A stretch of 59,888 nt of DNA from Flavobacteriales bacterium (GCA_027024205.1 JALVST010000145.1:1-59888); one strand, 5' to 3'. Shown: positions 25,729 through 35,332, numbered from the stretch's first letter. Made by a program: numbers and translations. Notes: generated from the letters alone by a model not told the origin.

Positions 25729-25890
25729 ATGAATAAAACCGAAAAAACATATCCACAATTGGACGAATTATTCTCAAATCCCGAACCTTGGGAGACTTGG
25801 GAAAGCAAACTTGTTTGGGGCAGTGTTATTGTTGCTGTAATAGCATTAAGTGTTTTGGGTATTTTTATCAATACATTTTTACTCAAATGA
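25729..25890 (+). CDS. 53-residue single-TM protein
   Basis: MNKTEKTYPQLDELFSNPEP, a Trp-rich WETWESKLVWG junction and one membrane segment (about 31-50), ending FINTFLLK. Unrecognised family; too short for standard gene finding but supported by a promoter box and by an ATGA overlap with the next gene at 25887. Orientation by charge: N-terminus acidic and C-terminus short and basic. Likely a small membrane partner of the neighbouring genes; no function is assigned. Confidence 0.7.
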   Translation: MNKTEKTYPQLDELFSNPEPWETWESKLVWGSVIVAVIALSVLGIFINTFLLK

Positions 25891-26132
25891 AAACTATTGA
25901 ATTAAAATTAATTTACCAAGACAACTTATGGCATTGTTATAACGAGCAAATAAGTTTAAAATCAAAGGAATTGTCCGGTTTGGATACTAAAATCAAAGCA
26001 TTTTTGACTAAAACTTATGAGGAAGGGCGATTTAAAGTGAAGTTTTATTACGATTTTAACAATTTTCCTTTGTGGATGCGTCAATATATGCCACATTATT
26101 TTAACAGGGAGACGGATTTTAGTATCGAGTAG
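25887..26132 (+). CDS. 81-residue soluble protein of unknown function
   Basis: Starts at the ATG overlapping the previous stop (ATGA). MKTIELKLIYQDNLWHCYNE opens a small alpha/beta protein with EEGRFKVKFYYDFNNFPLW and MRQYMPHYFNRETDF. No family recognised with confidence. The last codons (SIE, TAG) lie in a 7-bp-period array that starts at 26121, so the natural end may have been changed by the repeat. The YeiH-family transporter follows 165 nt later. Confidence 0.7.
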   Translation: MKTIELKLIYQDNLWHCYNEQISLKSKELSGLDTKIKAFLTKTYEEGRFKVKFYYDFNNFPLWMRQYMPHYFNRETDFSIE

Positions 26133-26155
26133 CAAGTAGCATGTAACAAGTATAA
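26121..26155 (+). repeat. 7-bp-period array overlapping a stop codon
   Basis: Five units: AGTATCG, AGTAGCA, AGTAGCA, TGTAACA, AGTATAA. It supplies the TAG stop (26130-26132) of the 81-residue gene. Confidence 0.8.
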
Positions 26156-26175
26156 ACGTTGCACCGTAACGTCTT

Positions 26176-26210
26176 AATTGAAAATGGAAAATTGAGAATG
26201 GAAAATGAGA
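26176..26210 (+). repeat. 7-bp-period array (AATTGAA/AATGGAA units)
   Basis: Five units: AATTGAA, AATGGAA, AATTGAG, AATGGAA, AATGAGA. Followed by ACGTTCGAAATGA-type repeats (26220-26252) and CAAATAAC octamers (26258-26295) up to the YeiH start. No gene in 26133-26297. Confidence 0.75.
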
Positions 26211-26297
26211 TTTCTCACTACGTTCGAAATGACAATTAGAACGTTCGAAATGGTAATCAAATAACCAAATAACCAATATCATCAAATAACCAACAAT

Positions 26298-27800
26298 ATG
26301 GAACAAATCAACAAAAAATGGACGAGTGGCATGAGCTATACCGAAGATTGGTGGTCGGCATGGCTCGGCTTATTTTTTTTCGGATTAGGACTGTTAACCA
26401 TTTGGGGGCTCGACGTCGTCGGCTGGATTGCCAAACCCAAAACCTGGGAACTGACAAACCTTTTGCAAGATTTTTCTTGGTCTAAGCTTCTTAAAGTTTC
26501 AAGTAAAAGTTATCATCATTGGCATCCTTTATTATCACTATTTGTGACTTATGTGGTATTTGCCGTAACCACCACCTTAGGGGCTTATTACCAAAAACTC
26601 AACGTCAAAAAGTTTTTTACGGGTTTTACCATTATCTTCTTTTTGACATGGTTTGCATGGATTGTAGGGCATGAAGCGCATTTATCCGCCGTTGATGCAG
26701 TTGTAAAAAAACACAATTATTATAAAGAATTCAATTTGAGTTGGGGTTTGCAGCTCGGTGGCGGTGCATCTTACATGTTGGCACTGGCCATCGGATTGAT
26801 AATCGGAAATTTCTTTAAAGGTTTTGCTCGTAAAATTAAAGAAGCTGCCAAACCCGAATGGTTTATCAAAACCGGTATCGTCTTACTCGGTATCAAATTG
26901 GGTATCATGACTATGAAAGCAGCCGGCTTCACTTACGAATTGACACTTGCCGGGGCCGCCGCAGCATTTGTTGCTTATCTCTTATTTTGGCCTATTGTTT
27001 ACTACATCGGACGTAAATATTTTAATCTCAACCGTTCGTCGGCAGCTGTCTTATCTTCAGGCATTTCCATTTGCGGTGTATCCGCCTCCATAGCTACTGC
27101 CGGTGCTATCAAAGCCAAACCGGTCGTTCCGATAGCCGTCTCAACCTTGATTTTGATTTTTGCAATGTTCGAATTAGTTATCTTACCACCCGTTTATACA
27201 AATTTGGCTCCCAATGAACCTATTGTCAACGGAGCTGCAATGGGTATGACAGTCAAAACCGACGGAGCCGACGCCGCAGCCGGAGCGATACTGGACCAAC
27301 TAATGATTTCCAAACATCTCAAACAAACCGGTGAACATTGGGAAGAAGGTTGGATATTGAGTGCCGCCCTGTTAACCAAAATATGGATTGATATTTTTAT
27401 AGGTATATGGTCATTTATTTTGGCATTGGTTTGGATTAGAAATGTTGATAATAAGCATGATAAAGAAAAAATACCAAAATCGGAAATATGGTTTCGTTTA
27501 CCCAAATTTGTCATGGCGTATATGTTGGTATGGCTTATTTATCTCTTTTTGATTTATGTTTTCCCGGATATTGTACCGCAAGCCAAAATCGGGGCTCATA
27601 TCGTGCAAGGTGGTTTCCGTAAATTGATGTTTATGTTAACTTTTTTAAGTATCGGAGTTATCACGGATTTCAGTAAACTTAAAGGTATGGGACGTTTGGC
27701 CATTCTTTATGCAGTCGCACTGTTTGCCATTATTGCCCCAATTGCTTATTTTGTAGCTTATCTGTTCCACAATGGTATGTTGCCGCCTACGGTTAAGTAA
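26298..27800 (+). CDS. YeiH-family putative sulfate exporter
   Basis: 500 residues, about 11-13 membrane segments, longer than the ~340-residue core YeiH proteins because of an extra N-terminal part (two to three segments in residues 20-125). Core motifs: KTGIVLLGIKLGIMTMKAAG, SSGISICGVSASIATAGAIKAKP, GAAMGMTVKTDGADAAAGAI. The family (Cons_hypoth698) is annotated as a sulfate exporter, but substrates are poorly known. Follows two small genes; a heptamer array begins 3 nt after its stop. Confidence 0.88.
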   Translation: MEQINKKWTSGMSYTEDWWSAWLGLFFFGLGLLTIWGLDVVGWIAKPKTWELTNLLQDFSWSKLLKVSSKSYHHWHPLLSLFVTYVVFAVTTTLGAYYQKLNVKKFFTGFTIIFFLTWFAWIVGHEAHLSAVDAVVKKHNYYKEFNLSWGLQLGGGASYMLALAIGLIIGNFFKGFARKIKEAAKPEWFIKTGIVLLGIKLGIMTMKAAGFTYELTLAGAAAAFVAYLLFWPIVYYIGRKYFNLNRSSAAVLSSGISICGVSASIATAGAIKAKPVVPIAVSTLILIFAMFELVILPPVYTNLAPNEPIVNGAAMGMTVKTDGADAAAGAILDQLMISKHLKQTGEHWEEGWILSAALLTKIWIDIFIGIWSFILALVWIRNVDNKHDKEKIPKSEIWFRLPKFVMAYMLVWLIYLFLIYVFPDIVPQAKIGAHIVQGGFRKLMFMLTFLSIGVITDFSKLKGMGRLAILYAVALFAIIAPIAYFVAYLFHNGMLPPTVK

Positions 27801-27802
27801 GT

Positions 27803-27837
27803 TAGTAACAAGTATCAAGTAACTAGTATCGAGTACA
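27803..27837 (+). repeat. 7-bp-period array after the YeiH gene
   Basis: TAGTAAC, AAGTATC, AAGTAAC, TAGTATC, GAGTACA, two nt after the stop. Further on, 27839-27895 is a TGTCATTCCGACA...GAGGAATCC dispersed element, and 27928-27941 holds CCGATAGCCC; no gene to 28082. Confidence 0.85.
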
Positions 27838-28001
27838 CCTGTCATTCCGACAGAGTTTTTTCGACACAGGCATAAAAACGACGAGGAATCCATTTAATTG
27901 ATAATCCGCTCTATTGTGGTCTCCCGACCCCGATAGCCCTCTACCTTGACAAAACATCGATAAATAAATACCAATCCGATTGACTATTAAATATTTAAAA
28001 A

Positions 28002-28014
28002 GACCTACCAGGTC
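28002..28014. repeat. GACCT-ACC-AGGTC palindrome
   Basis: 5-bp arms with 3-nt spacer. A degenerate relative lies at 55961-55983 (GACCTAGTAGGTCTTGCGG). Confidence 0.5.
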
Positions 28015-28023
28015 AGCGACAAA

Positions 28024-28049
28024 AAAACCGGCAAATTTTTGCCGGTTTT
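28024..28049 (-). terminator. rho-independent terminator of the aldehyde dehydrogenase gene
   Basis: 12-bp stem AAAACCGGCAAA / TTTGCCGGTTTT with a 2-nt loop; on the minus strand it is followed by a T run from 28021-28027. Can also serve the plus-strand YeiH transcript. Confidence 0.85.
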
Positions 28050-28082
28050 CTTGTGAGTTGTGGTTATTTTGATTAATGAAGA

Positions 28083-29642
28083 CTAATCCAAATCGAATTT
28101 AATACCTTGTGCCAGAGGCAAGTCCGAACTGAAATTAACTGTTGTAGTTTGTCGGCGCATATAGGCTTTCCATGCATCAGAGCCAGACTCGCGACCACCG
28201 CCGGTATCTTTTTCGCCACCGAATGCACCGCCTATTTCGGCACCTGATGTTCCGGCATTGACATTGGCAATACCACAATCGGAACCCATAGCTGAATAGA
28301 ATTTCTCAGCTTCTTGCATATCTTGTGTAAAGATAGCTGAAGACAGACCTTGTGGCACGTCGTTGTTGATAGCAATCGCATTTTCTACATCACCCCTGTA
28401 TTTTATCAAATATACAATAGGCGCAAAAGTTTCTTCCTGGACTATTTCGTAATGATTTTCAGCTTCGGCAATGGCCGGTACCACATAAGTGCCGGTTTCA
28501 AAACCCGGGCCTTCGAGTATTTCCCCGCCAAAGACCATTTTTCCGCCTTCTTTTTGCACTTGCTCTATAGCATATTTAAACTGATTGACAGCGTAAATAT
28601 CATGCAAAGGACCAACCAGTACATCCGGATCAAGCGGATTACCGATTCTTTCTTTAATTTTTTTGTAAGCGTCAATCATTTTGTTTTTAAATTCATCATA
28701 AATATCTTCGTGTAAGATGATTCGTCTGGTCGAAGTACAACGTTGTCCCGCTGTTCCCACGGTTCCAAATACCGTTGACATTAATGCCATATTCAAGTTG
28801 GCTTTAGGAGTAACAATCACTGCGTTGTTTCCCCCCAATTCCAAAATGGTTTTGCCCAGACGTTTACCGACCCGTTCGCCGACCCGTTTACCGACAGCTG
28901 TTGAACCGGTCATAGACATTAAACGGACCCGTTTATCATCTAAGAAATTATCCCCCATTACTGACGACCGACCGATAATCAAGTTAAATACACCTTCCGG
29001 CACATTATTCTTCCGTAAAACTTTTTCAATAATTTTGTGAGAAGCAATAGCCGTCAAAGGTGTTTTGGAGGATGGTTTCCACACCACTACATCACCGGCT
29101 GTTATTGCCAGTGCCGTATTCCACATCCAAACGGCAACCGGAAAGTTAAAAGAGGAAATAATACCAACAATACCAAGTGGTTGGTATTGTTCCATCAAAC
29201 GGTGCATCGGACGTTCGGATTGTAAATTAAATCCGTTCATCGTTCTGGCTTGTCCAACGGCAAAGTCACAAATATCTATCATCTCTTGCACTTCGCCCAA
29301 ACCTTCCACATAGATTTTACCCATTTCATAGGTTACCAATGCTCCTAAATCCTCTTTGGCTTCACGCAATGCATTACCAATTTGACGCACTACTTCGGCA
29401 CGGACCGGAGCTGGGGTCATACGCCACTGTTCAAAAGCTTTTTCAGCCGTTTGCATCACTTTTTCGTAGTCGTCAAGTGTAGCGGTTTTAACACTGGCTA
29501 TCAGTGAGCCATCTACAGGCGAATACGATTTATTTATTTTTCCTTCGGTGTCAAACCAAGCCGTTCCTGTGGTCACACCCTCGTTAATCTCTTTTAAGCT
29601 GAGTCGTTTCAATACGTCTTGTATGTTGATTGTCTTGCTCAT
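28083..29642 (-). CDS. aldehyde dehydrogenase, ALDH7 type
   Basis: 519 residues. NAD(P)-dependent ALDH: SSFNFPVAVWMWN and VWKPSSKTPLTA (cofactor site), MSMTGSTAVGKRVGE, general base in LELGGNNAVIV and nucleophilic Cys in GTAGQRCTSTRR, then QEETFAPIVYLIKY. The pattern NVNAGTSGAEIGGAFGGEKDTGGGRESGSDAWKAYMRR (key residues GTSGAE, GGEK, RESGSD) marks ALDH7, the alpha-aminoadipic semialdehyde dehydrogenase group of lysine breakdown. The substrate is inferred from family only. Its start overlaps the DUF1858 gene by 59 nt. Confidence 0.92.
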   Translation of the reverse strand: MSKTINIQDVLKRLSLKEINEGVTTGTAWFDTEGKINKSYSPVDGSLIASVKTATLDDYEKVMQTAEKAFEQWRMTPAPVRAEVVRQIGNALREAKEDLGALVTYEMGKIYVEGLGEVQEMIDICDFAVGQARTMNGFNLQSERPMHRLMEQYQPLGIVGIISSFNFPVAVWMWNTALAITAGDVVVWKPSSKTPLTAIASHKIIEKVLRKNNVPEGVFNLIIGRSSVMGDNFLDDKRVRLMSMTGSTAVGKRVGERVGKRLGKTILELGGNNAVIVTPKANLNMALMSTVFGTVGTAGQRCTSTRRIILHEDIYDEFKNKMIDAYKKIKERIGNPLDPDVLVGPLHDIYAVNQFKYAIEQVQKEGGKMVFGGEILEGPGFETGTYVVPAIAEAENHYEIVQEETFAPIVYLIKYRGDVENAIAINNDVPQGLSSAIFTQDMQEAEKFYSAMGSDCGIANVNAGTSGAEIGGAFGGEKDTGGGRESGSDAWKAYMRRQTTTVNFSSDLPLAQGIKFDLD

Positions 29643-29862
29643 TATTTTGATTTTTATTTTGTTCCAATTCTTTGTTTAATTCTATGATAATTTGGTCTAT
29701 TTCCGCATCGCTAAACCCTTTTTCTTTACACGCATCTTCTATCGTCCCCCAAATCGGCTCACCACAGCGAATACATTTAATCCCTTTGACCCGCAAAAAC
29801 TCTTCGGCAAAAGGATAGTCCTCTACCAAATCTTCAATGGTCATATCTTTTTCTATTTCCAT
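29584..29862 (-). CDS. DUF1858-domain protein
   Basis: 92 residues. Residues 1-65 fit DUF1858: MTIEDLVEDYPFAEEFLRVK, then GIKCIRCGEPIWGTIEDAC with a CxxC pair that may bind metal or a cluster. The C-terminal ~25 residues (Asn/Gln-rich, then TRRIETTQLKRD) run into the ALDH gene in another frame and look non-native. The two genes are probably transcribed and translated together. Confidence 0.8.
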   Translation of the reverse strand: MEIEKDMTIEDLVEDYPFAEEFLRVKGIKCIRCGEPIWGTIEDACKEKGFSDAEIDQIIIELNKELEQNKNQNNEQDNQHTRRIETTQLKRD

Positions 29863-29975
29863 AGCTTAAAATTTTTGTGCTGTAAAAATACGGAATATTT
29901 TTTATAATATATTTTACAATTCTCATAAATTCTGATGATTTGCATATTTGACTGAATTTCAAGTGTATTAGAATT

Positions 29976-30010
29976 GAGTAACTAGAATCAAGTAATTAGT
30001 ATCAAGTTTA
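29976..30010 (+). repeat. 7-bp-period array
   Basis: GAGTAAC, TAGAATC, AAGTAAT, TAGTATC, AAGTTTA. Unlike the others it does not directly follow a stop codon. Confidence 0.75.
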
Positions 30011-30073
30011 TTTACAACCTGGATTATTTCACAATTAAACAATGATTATCAGTCAGTTAAAAATAATCAATAT

Positions 30074-30110
30074 AAAAAAAAACAAACGACCGACAATCCG
30101 GTCGCTTGTT
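30074..30110 (-). terminator. terminator of the adhesin-like gene
   Basis: On the minus strand AACAAGCGACCG pairs with CGGTCGTTTGTT (one mismatch, loop GATTGT) and is followed by a run of T (from 30074-30082). Confidence 0.85.
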
Positions 30111-30289
30111 ATATGCAAAAGATGATACAAATAATAAACTTATTCTTTTGCATTTTACTCTAAACACACATATTATGAAAAAAAACACATGTTTATTGAT
30201 TAAACAGTTTAAAAAAAAAAGATATTGATTTTCAACGACTTAAACGCAATACATCTTGAATATTCAGTAAGACTTACTCCTTATGTTCA

Positions 30290-33112
30290 TTACCATGTCT
30301 CCTGATGAATAATCACCCAAGCATAGGTTGAGGCACCTGTTTGTACACACATTTCCACATAAGAATGGTTACTATCGGCTCTATATCGCAAGGTGCCTAC
30401 TTTATCGGCAGTTGCCATACCGGTATCATTTGCCACTTGAACACCGCCATTGACTTGCAAGGCGGATTTCGGGTCTGTGGTACCTATACCGACGTTACCG
30501 TTTAAAGCGGTTTTGGTAATATTGGTATCGCCTATCACAATCGTATTACTACCCAAACCGGTTACACCGGTACCGATGACTATTTCATTGGTATCACCAC
30601 TTGCATTAGCTTTGGTATTGGAACCTATAAAAATACTTGATTCCAAGCTTGACAAAGGATTACCGCTCGCATCCATAAGACCTGCACTATTTCCAATGGC
30701 CGTATTTTCATTTCCTGAACCTATGGTTCCCAATGCGCCATAGCCAAAAGCCGAATTATTAATTCCTGACGAATTTGTTGTCAAAGCAGCAATTCCCGTT
30801 CCGGTATTAAACTGGGCATGTCCGTTATGAGAACCGGAACCCTGACCGAGAAAAACAGAATTTGAACCGGAAATACCATCATTCAAATCATTAATTTCTT
30901 GTGCACCGCCGGAAAGTGTTTGCCAAGAAGCCAAGCCATTAGCATCGGAAGTAAGTACTTTCCCAACACCCGGACTACCACCGGTTATTTTGATGGTCCC
31001 GTTAATATCAACTCTGGTAGCGACAAAATCTCCACCGATTAAAGGGGTTGATGTGGAGGAATTAGCAATATATAATTTGCCGCTTCCGGCTTCATTATAT
31101 CCCGCTTGATAACCGATAAAAACATTTCCCGAACCTGTTGCATTATTACCGGCATCAGTTCCTATTACAGTATTATTACCTGTCGAATTGTTGTATAATG
31201 CTCTTGTTCCTATTGCTACATTCATATCACCGGTAGAATTTGTATTCATAGCATAGTTTCCTGCAGCTGTGTTATTACTTCCCGAAGTTGTCAAAGAAAG
31301 TGTACCGTTTCCGAATCCGGCATTAAGATTTGCTGTTCCGTCATCGCTAGTTCCTGAATTTACTCCGACAAACAAGGAAGAATTGTTATTTTTTCCATCC
31401 GTTAAATCGTCAATTTTTTTAGCTCCGGCATCATCGTCAGGTATGCAGTTGGAACCATCCCAGGATAAGACTTGTCCGTTGGTAGGTGGAGATGTCGTAA
31501 CATCCACATCTGTCAGATTATCAATACCACTATTTAAAGAAAATGTAGTGCCGGTTAAATTTAAACCGGTTCCGGCAGAATAAGTGGTATCGCTATCATC
31601 CGCCGGCACCCAATTCGTGCCGTTCCAAGACAATACTTGACCGTTTGCAGGTATATTTGTCGAAGTATCTACATCGGAATGCGTGTTTATGGAACCGGTT
31701 GCCGAAACAGGTGTATCTACAAAACTTAACTGTCCGCTACCATCGGTTTGTAAAATTTGATTGGCGGTTCCGTCAGTTAAAGGAAACGTATAGGATTGAT
31801 TAAAAATAATTTTTCCATTTTTATAAATTTCAAAAGCACTGTGTTTTAAGTTAGCCCCCTCTCCATTACCGACAACAAACAATCTGTCATTCCAATTCCA
31901 GTTATCAGTGTCATGAACAATGTATGGCGAATTGTATTGTCCGACAGAAACCTCCCCATAAGAATCTGCATGCGATTGTCCGATAGCTATCGAACGCTTA
32001 CCAATGCCCGTACCGCCACCTAAAACAAAAGAATAATCACCCAAAGCAAGAGAAGCATAACCGATAGCCGTAGCAAACATACCTTTTCCTTTGGCATAAC
32101 TTCCAATGGCAATAGCTCCCGGTCTATCAACATAACAACTATCTCCTATTGCTATCGAATTTTCTGCTTTTGAAACAGACTTATAACCGATAGAAATGGC
32201 ATAATTGTAAAGTGCCTTAACAAAGGTTCCTATTGCAATGGTATTTTGATGATCTGCAACAGATGAAGTGCCGATTACGGTAGTTCTACTCCAACCGTTT
32301 GCTTGGCAATTATATCCTAATGATATACCGAATTGAGACGATGTATTATTTCCATATCCCAAGGAAATAGAACTTAATCTTTGCACAGTATCTCTAACGC
32401 CAATGGCTACCGACCACTCACCATAGGCATAATTTTCTCTTCCCAAAGCAATTGAACTTAAATTTGTGGATTTGGATAAAAACCCCATTGCTATGGAATT
32501 TTCTCCTGTGGCTTCGGATGACTTTCCAAACGCGATGGAACATGTATCGGTAGCTTTGGTAGAATATCCCATTGCAATGGAATAATCTCCAATATTGGCA
32601 TAATCCCACTGGTTTCCGCCAACGTATCCTGCCCTAAATGCTGATTTCCTGGGATAGAAAAACATTTTTGTGCCCGGGCCCGATGTACCAATGGTTCCAT
32701 TGAGGAAATATCCCGAACCATGTGTTCCGGTTATAACAATTCCATCCGTTCCTTCAATTTTTACCGGACCGGCATCAGCTATTATATTTTTACCTGATCC
32801 ATGTCCGCTGACACCATCGTAAGCATCATCTAAAGTCGTTGATCGCATTCTCGTCCAATCTGAACCATCAAAATAGTAAAACCCCTTAATGCCATCCGTT
32901 TGATAAATCATCAAGCCCGTAGCAGGTTGTAGAATAGCATCTCGTTGTACTATTGTCATACGTGGAATTAAAACCCCTTTGTCAGTACTTTTAATATCCA
33001 ACATAGCGGAATTATCCGGTTGGCTGCCATCTGTATTGATGCCTACTTGCGCATACGTATCGTTAAAACTGATTACAAACAATACAACAAATAAAAATAG
33101 CGATTTTTTTAT
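30290..33112 (-). CDS. YadA-head-like repetitive surface protein with ATA at the start position
   Basis: About 940 residues when read from the ATA at 33112, which gives a textbook signal peptide ([15 protein letters not shown], cleavage after YAQ). The next standard start, TTG at 33082, would cut the signal in half. After [20 protein letters not shown] (a domain frequent in Bacteroidota surface proteins) come some 15-residue repeats of the type NSIAMG, SSIALG, YAISIGY, GAIAIGS, as in the left-handed beta roll of YadA heads (about residues 150-400). Then three DLTDG/DVDTS units and more head-like repeats ([20 protein letters not shown]). The C-terminus is short (VIIHQETW): no T9SS sorting domain and no S74 peptidase. 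Single gene, own terminator. Confidence 0.75.
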   Translation of the reverse strand: MKKSLFLFVVLFVISFNDTYAQVGINTDGSQPDNSAMLDIKSTDKGVLIPRMTIVQRDAILQPATGLMIYQTDGIKGFYYFDGSDWTRMRSTTLDDAYDGVSGHGSGKNIIADAGPVKIEGTDGIVITGTHGSGYFLNGTIGTSGPGTKMFFYPRKSAFRAGYVGGNQWDYANIGDYSIAMGYSTKATDTCSIAFGKSSEATGENSIAMGFLSKSTNLSSIALGRENYAYGEWSVAIGVRDTVQRLSSISLGYGNNTSSQFGISLGYNCQANGWSRTTVIGTSSVADHQNTIAIGTFVKALYNYAISIGYKSVSKAENSIAIGDSCYVDRPGAIAIGSYAKGKGMFATAIGYASLALGDYSFVLGGGTGIGKRSIAIGQSHADSYGEVSVGQYNSPYIVHDTDNWNWNDRLFVVGNGEGANLKHSAFEIYKNGKIIFNQSYTFPLTDGTANQILQTDGSGQLSFVDTPVSATGSINTHSDVDTSTNIPANGQVLSWNGTNWVPADDSDTTYSAGTGLNLTGTTFSLNSGIDNLTDVDVTTSPPTNGQVLSWDGSNCIPDDDAGAKKIDDLTDGKNNNSSLFVGVNSGTSDDGTANLNAGFGNGTLSLTTSGSNNTAAGNYAMNTNSTGDMNVAIGTRALYNNSTGNNTVIGTDAGNNATGSGNVFIGYQAGYNEAGSGKLYIANSSTSTPLIGGDFVATRVDINGTIKITGGSPGVGKVLTSDANGLASWQTLSGGAQEINDLNDGISGSNSVFLGQGSGSHNGHAQFNTGTGIAALTTNSSGINNSAFGYGALGTIGSGNENTAIGNSAGLMDASGNPLSSLESSIFIGSNTKANASGDTNEIVIGTGVTGLGSNTIVIGDTNITKTALNGNVGIGTTDPKSALQVNGGVQVANDTGMATADKVGTLRYRADSNHSYVEMCVQTGASTYAWVIIHQETW

Positions 33113-33207
33113 AATATAATAGGTTTTGGTAATTTTATTATTTATAATTTTTTATGTTTTATAAATTTTCGAAATGAGTAAACAACCTTTTCCTTTAATT
33201 GTTTCTT

Positions 33208-33215
33208 CAAATTTA
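33208..33215 (-). promoter_or_regulatory. -7 box TAAATTTG, candidate promoter of the adhesin-like gene
   Basis: Plus-strand CAAATTTA, about 95 nt upstream of the ATA at 33112, giving a leader of ~90 nt. Confidence 0.35.
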
Positions 33216-33481
33216 AGCATACAAGAACAGTAACATCAATAATCTGCATAATGAAAACGTACTCAAACGGTAAAATTTTATCTATTATGAAAACAACTTA
33301 TATTGTTGAAAATCAACGATTAGAGTTGTTTTTTTTTGAATATAAAGTGAAAAAAATTTTTTCTAAACACAGAAAAAAAGAAGAAAAAAGTGTCTAAAAC
33401 GGAATTATATCTTTATGTAGTTAGCAATTAACTAACTCCTTAAATCGTAAACATTCTATTTTAAATTTTAATTAAATTTCA

Positions 33482-33489
33482 TATTTTTG
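33482..33489 (+). promoter_or_regulatory. -7 box TATTTTTG that rules out the TTG start
   Basis: The TTG at 33487 is part of this box, so it cannot be the start of the following gene; the ATG at 33523, 34 nt on, is. Confidence 0.6.
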
Positions 33490-33522
33490 ATAAATCATAT
33501 TTTCAAATATAAAAAAACAGCT

Positions 33523-35331
33523 ATGTGGCAACCCACACTCGAATTTATTAAAAATACCAATCTCTACCGGCAAATGCAAAAAAACGGTTTTGAGAACTAT
33601 AAAGATTTTTACAAATGGTCTATCTCCAACCGGAACGAATTTTGGGACATAACGGTAAAAGCTCTTGATATTCAACTCATTAAACCTTATTCTACCATTT
33701 TGGACGATACTGATGTAGAACATCCCGTTTGGCTTAAAGATGCCCGGATGAATATCGTCGATTCTTGTTTTAAAGCCACACCGGATTCCCCGGCAATAGT
33801 TTATCAAAAAGAAAACGATGAAAACTTGCAAACTTTATCGTACAAAAATTTGGAAACCTACATCAACCGTATTGCCAATGCATTTATTGAAAACGGATTA
33901 CAAAAAGGCGACACTATCGGTATCGATATGGCAATGAATATAGAAGCTGTGGCTATTTATTTGGCCGGTATCAAAGCGGGATTGCAAGTCGTCACGGTTG
34001 CAGACAGCTTTTCGCCTGACGAAATCAAAGTCCGGTTTGGTATTGCGCCGCCCAAATTGGTCTTTACGCAAGATTATCTGTTGCGAGCCGGTAAAAAATT
34101 ACCACTGTACGATAAAGTTTTAGACGCCTATGACGGACCGGTAATTATCGTGCCCGCTATTGAAAATACTGATATTCGTATCAAGCGACAAGACCATTTT
34201 TGGGACGAATTTCTATCTGATAATACACATTTCAGTTCCATAGCAATGGATCCTTTGGATACTATCACAGTCTTGTTTTCGTCGGGGACTACCGGAAATC
34301 CCAAAGCTATTCCATGGAATCACACGACCGCCATTAAGTCGGCAGCGGACGGTTTTTACCATCATGATATTCAAACCGGAAATGTCGTAGCTTGGCCGAC
34401 CAATTTGGGTTGGATGATGGGGCCTTGGCTCATTTTTGCCTCTTTGATTAACAACGGAACTATAGCGCTATTTGAAGGCAGCCCCATGAGTGAAGCATTC
34501 GGACGGTTTGTGCAAGAAACCCGCATCAATATGTTAGGGGTTGTCCCGAGCATCGTGCGGGCATGGAAAAATACCGGCACTATGGAATCATTCGATTGGT
34601 CCGCCATAAAATGTTTCAGTTCCACAGGTGAAAGTTCCAATCCGCAGGAAATGACCTATTTGATGCAACTCGCCGGTAACAAACCTGTGATAGAATATTG
34701 CGGCGGTACGGAAATAGGCGGCGGTTATGTGACCGCCACTTTGATACAAACCAATATCCCTTCTACTTTTTCCACGCCGGCTTTAGGTAGCGAATTTATA
34801 ATTGTCAATGAAGAAGGTAAATTGTCCGACAAAGGCGAAGTCTTTTTAGTTCCACCGGCTATGGGACTATCGTTCAAGCTTTTAAATCGTGATCATCACA
34901 AGGTTTACTATGAAGGGACACCTAAAATAGACGGTAAGATTCTACGTCGTCACGGTGATTTTTTAATCAGATTAGACAACGGTTACTACAGGGTTATGGG
35001 ACGCACAGACGACAGTATGAATTTGGGCGGTATCAAAGTCAGTTCCTTACAAATCGAAGAGTTGGTCAATTCGCATATCGCCGTTACCGAATCGGCTGCC
35101 ATAGCCGTCAGCCCTCCCGAAGGTGGTCCGGCACGCTTGGTTTTATATATTGTTCCCAACGGTATCGTCGATAAAGAATTATTACAATACGAATTACAAA
35201 AACTCATCAAACAAAAACTCAATCCGCTGTTTAAAATTTTTGATGTAGTCGTTACTGAAAAATTACCGCGTACGGCTTCCAACAAAATTATGAGACGTGT
35301 CCTGAGGGCAGCATACCAAAAACAAAATTGA
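33523..35331 (+). CDS. AMP-forming acyl-CoA synthetase
   Basis: 602 residues from MWQPTLEF. ANL superfamily: phosphate loop LFSSGTTGNPKAIPW, A5-like YCGGTEIGGGYV, hinge/ribose HGDFLIRLDNGYYRVMGRTDD, and the catalytic Lys region LPRTASNKIMRRVLR. Length and N-terminal extension (FWDITVKALDIQ, VEHPVWLKDARMNIVDSC) resemble acetyl/acetoacetyl-CoA synthetases and plant AAE17/18-type enzymes. It activates a short carboxylate with ATP and CoA; the substrate cannot be told. GSCFA gene starts 2 nt after its stop. Confidence 0.88.
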   Translation: MWQPTLEFIKNTNLYRQMQKNGFENYKDFYKWSISNRNEFWDITVKALDIQLIKPYSTILDDTDVEHPVWLKDARMNIVDSCFKATPDSPAIVYQKENDENLQTLSYKNLETYINRIANAFIENGLQKGDTIGIDMAMNIEAVAIYLAGIKAGLQVVTVADSFSPDEIKVRFGIAPPKLVFTQDYLLRAGKKLPLYDKVLDAYDGPVIIVPAIENTDIRIKRQDHFWDEFLSDNTHFSSIAMDPLDTITVLFSSGTTGNPKAIPWNHTTAIKSAADGFYHHDIQTGNVVAWPTNLGWMMGPWLIFASLINNGTIALFEGSPMSEAFGRFVQETRINMLGVVPSIVRAWKNTGTMESFDWSAIKCFSSTGESSNPQEMTYLMQLAGNKPVIEYCGGTEIGGGYVTATLIQTNIPSTFSTPALGSEFIIVNEEGKLSDKGEVFLVPPAMGLSFKLLNRDHHKVYYEGTPKIDGKILRRHGDFLIRLDNGYYRVMGRTDDSMNLGGIKVSSLQIEELVNSHIAVTESAAIAVSPPEGGPARLVLYIVPNGIVDKELLQYELQKLIKQKLNPLFKIFDVVVTEKLPRTASNKIMRRVLRAAYQKQN

Positions 35332-35332
35332 T

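Larger units (their letters stand above)
29863..30289. other. 427-bp intergenic region
   Basis: No gene. Holds a 7-bp-period array at 29976-30010 and the terminator of the adhesin-like gene at 30074-30110; the remainder is AT-rich with A8/A10 tracts near 30074 and 30211. Confidence 0.7.
33113..33522. other. 410-bp divergent intergenic region
   Basis: AT-rich spacer between the adhesin-like gene and the acyl-CoA synthetase gene. Contains a minus-strand TAAATTTG box (33208-33215) and the plus-strand TATTTTTG box (33482-33489). No gene seen. Confidence 0.7.

Noticed and set aside
26121-26295. CRISPR-like array from the many short repeats
   Set aside because: Units are 7-8 bp in direct tandem without spacers and no cas genes are present.
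30233-33316. Matching GTTGAAAATCAA motifs on both sides of the adhesin-like gene as element ends
   Set aside because: The motif is itself a short AT-rich palindrome, the flanks do not match further, and no target duplication is seen.
33487-33522. Extended N-terminus of the acyl-CoA synthetase from TTG 33487
   Set aside because: That TTG is the end of a TATTTTTG promoter box; MWQPTLEF at 33523 fits the family start.
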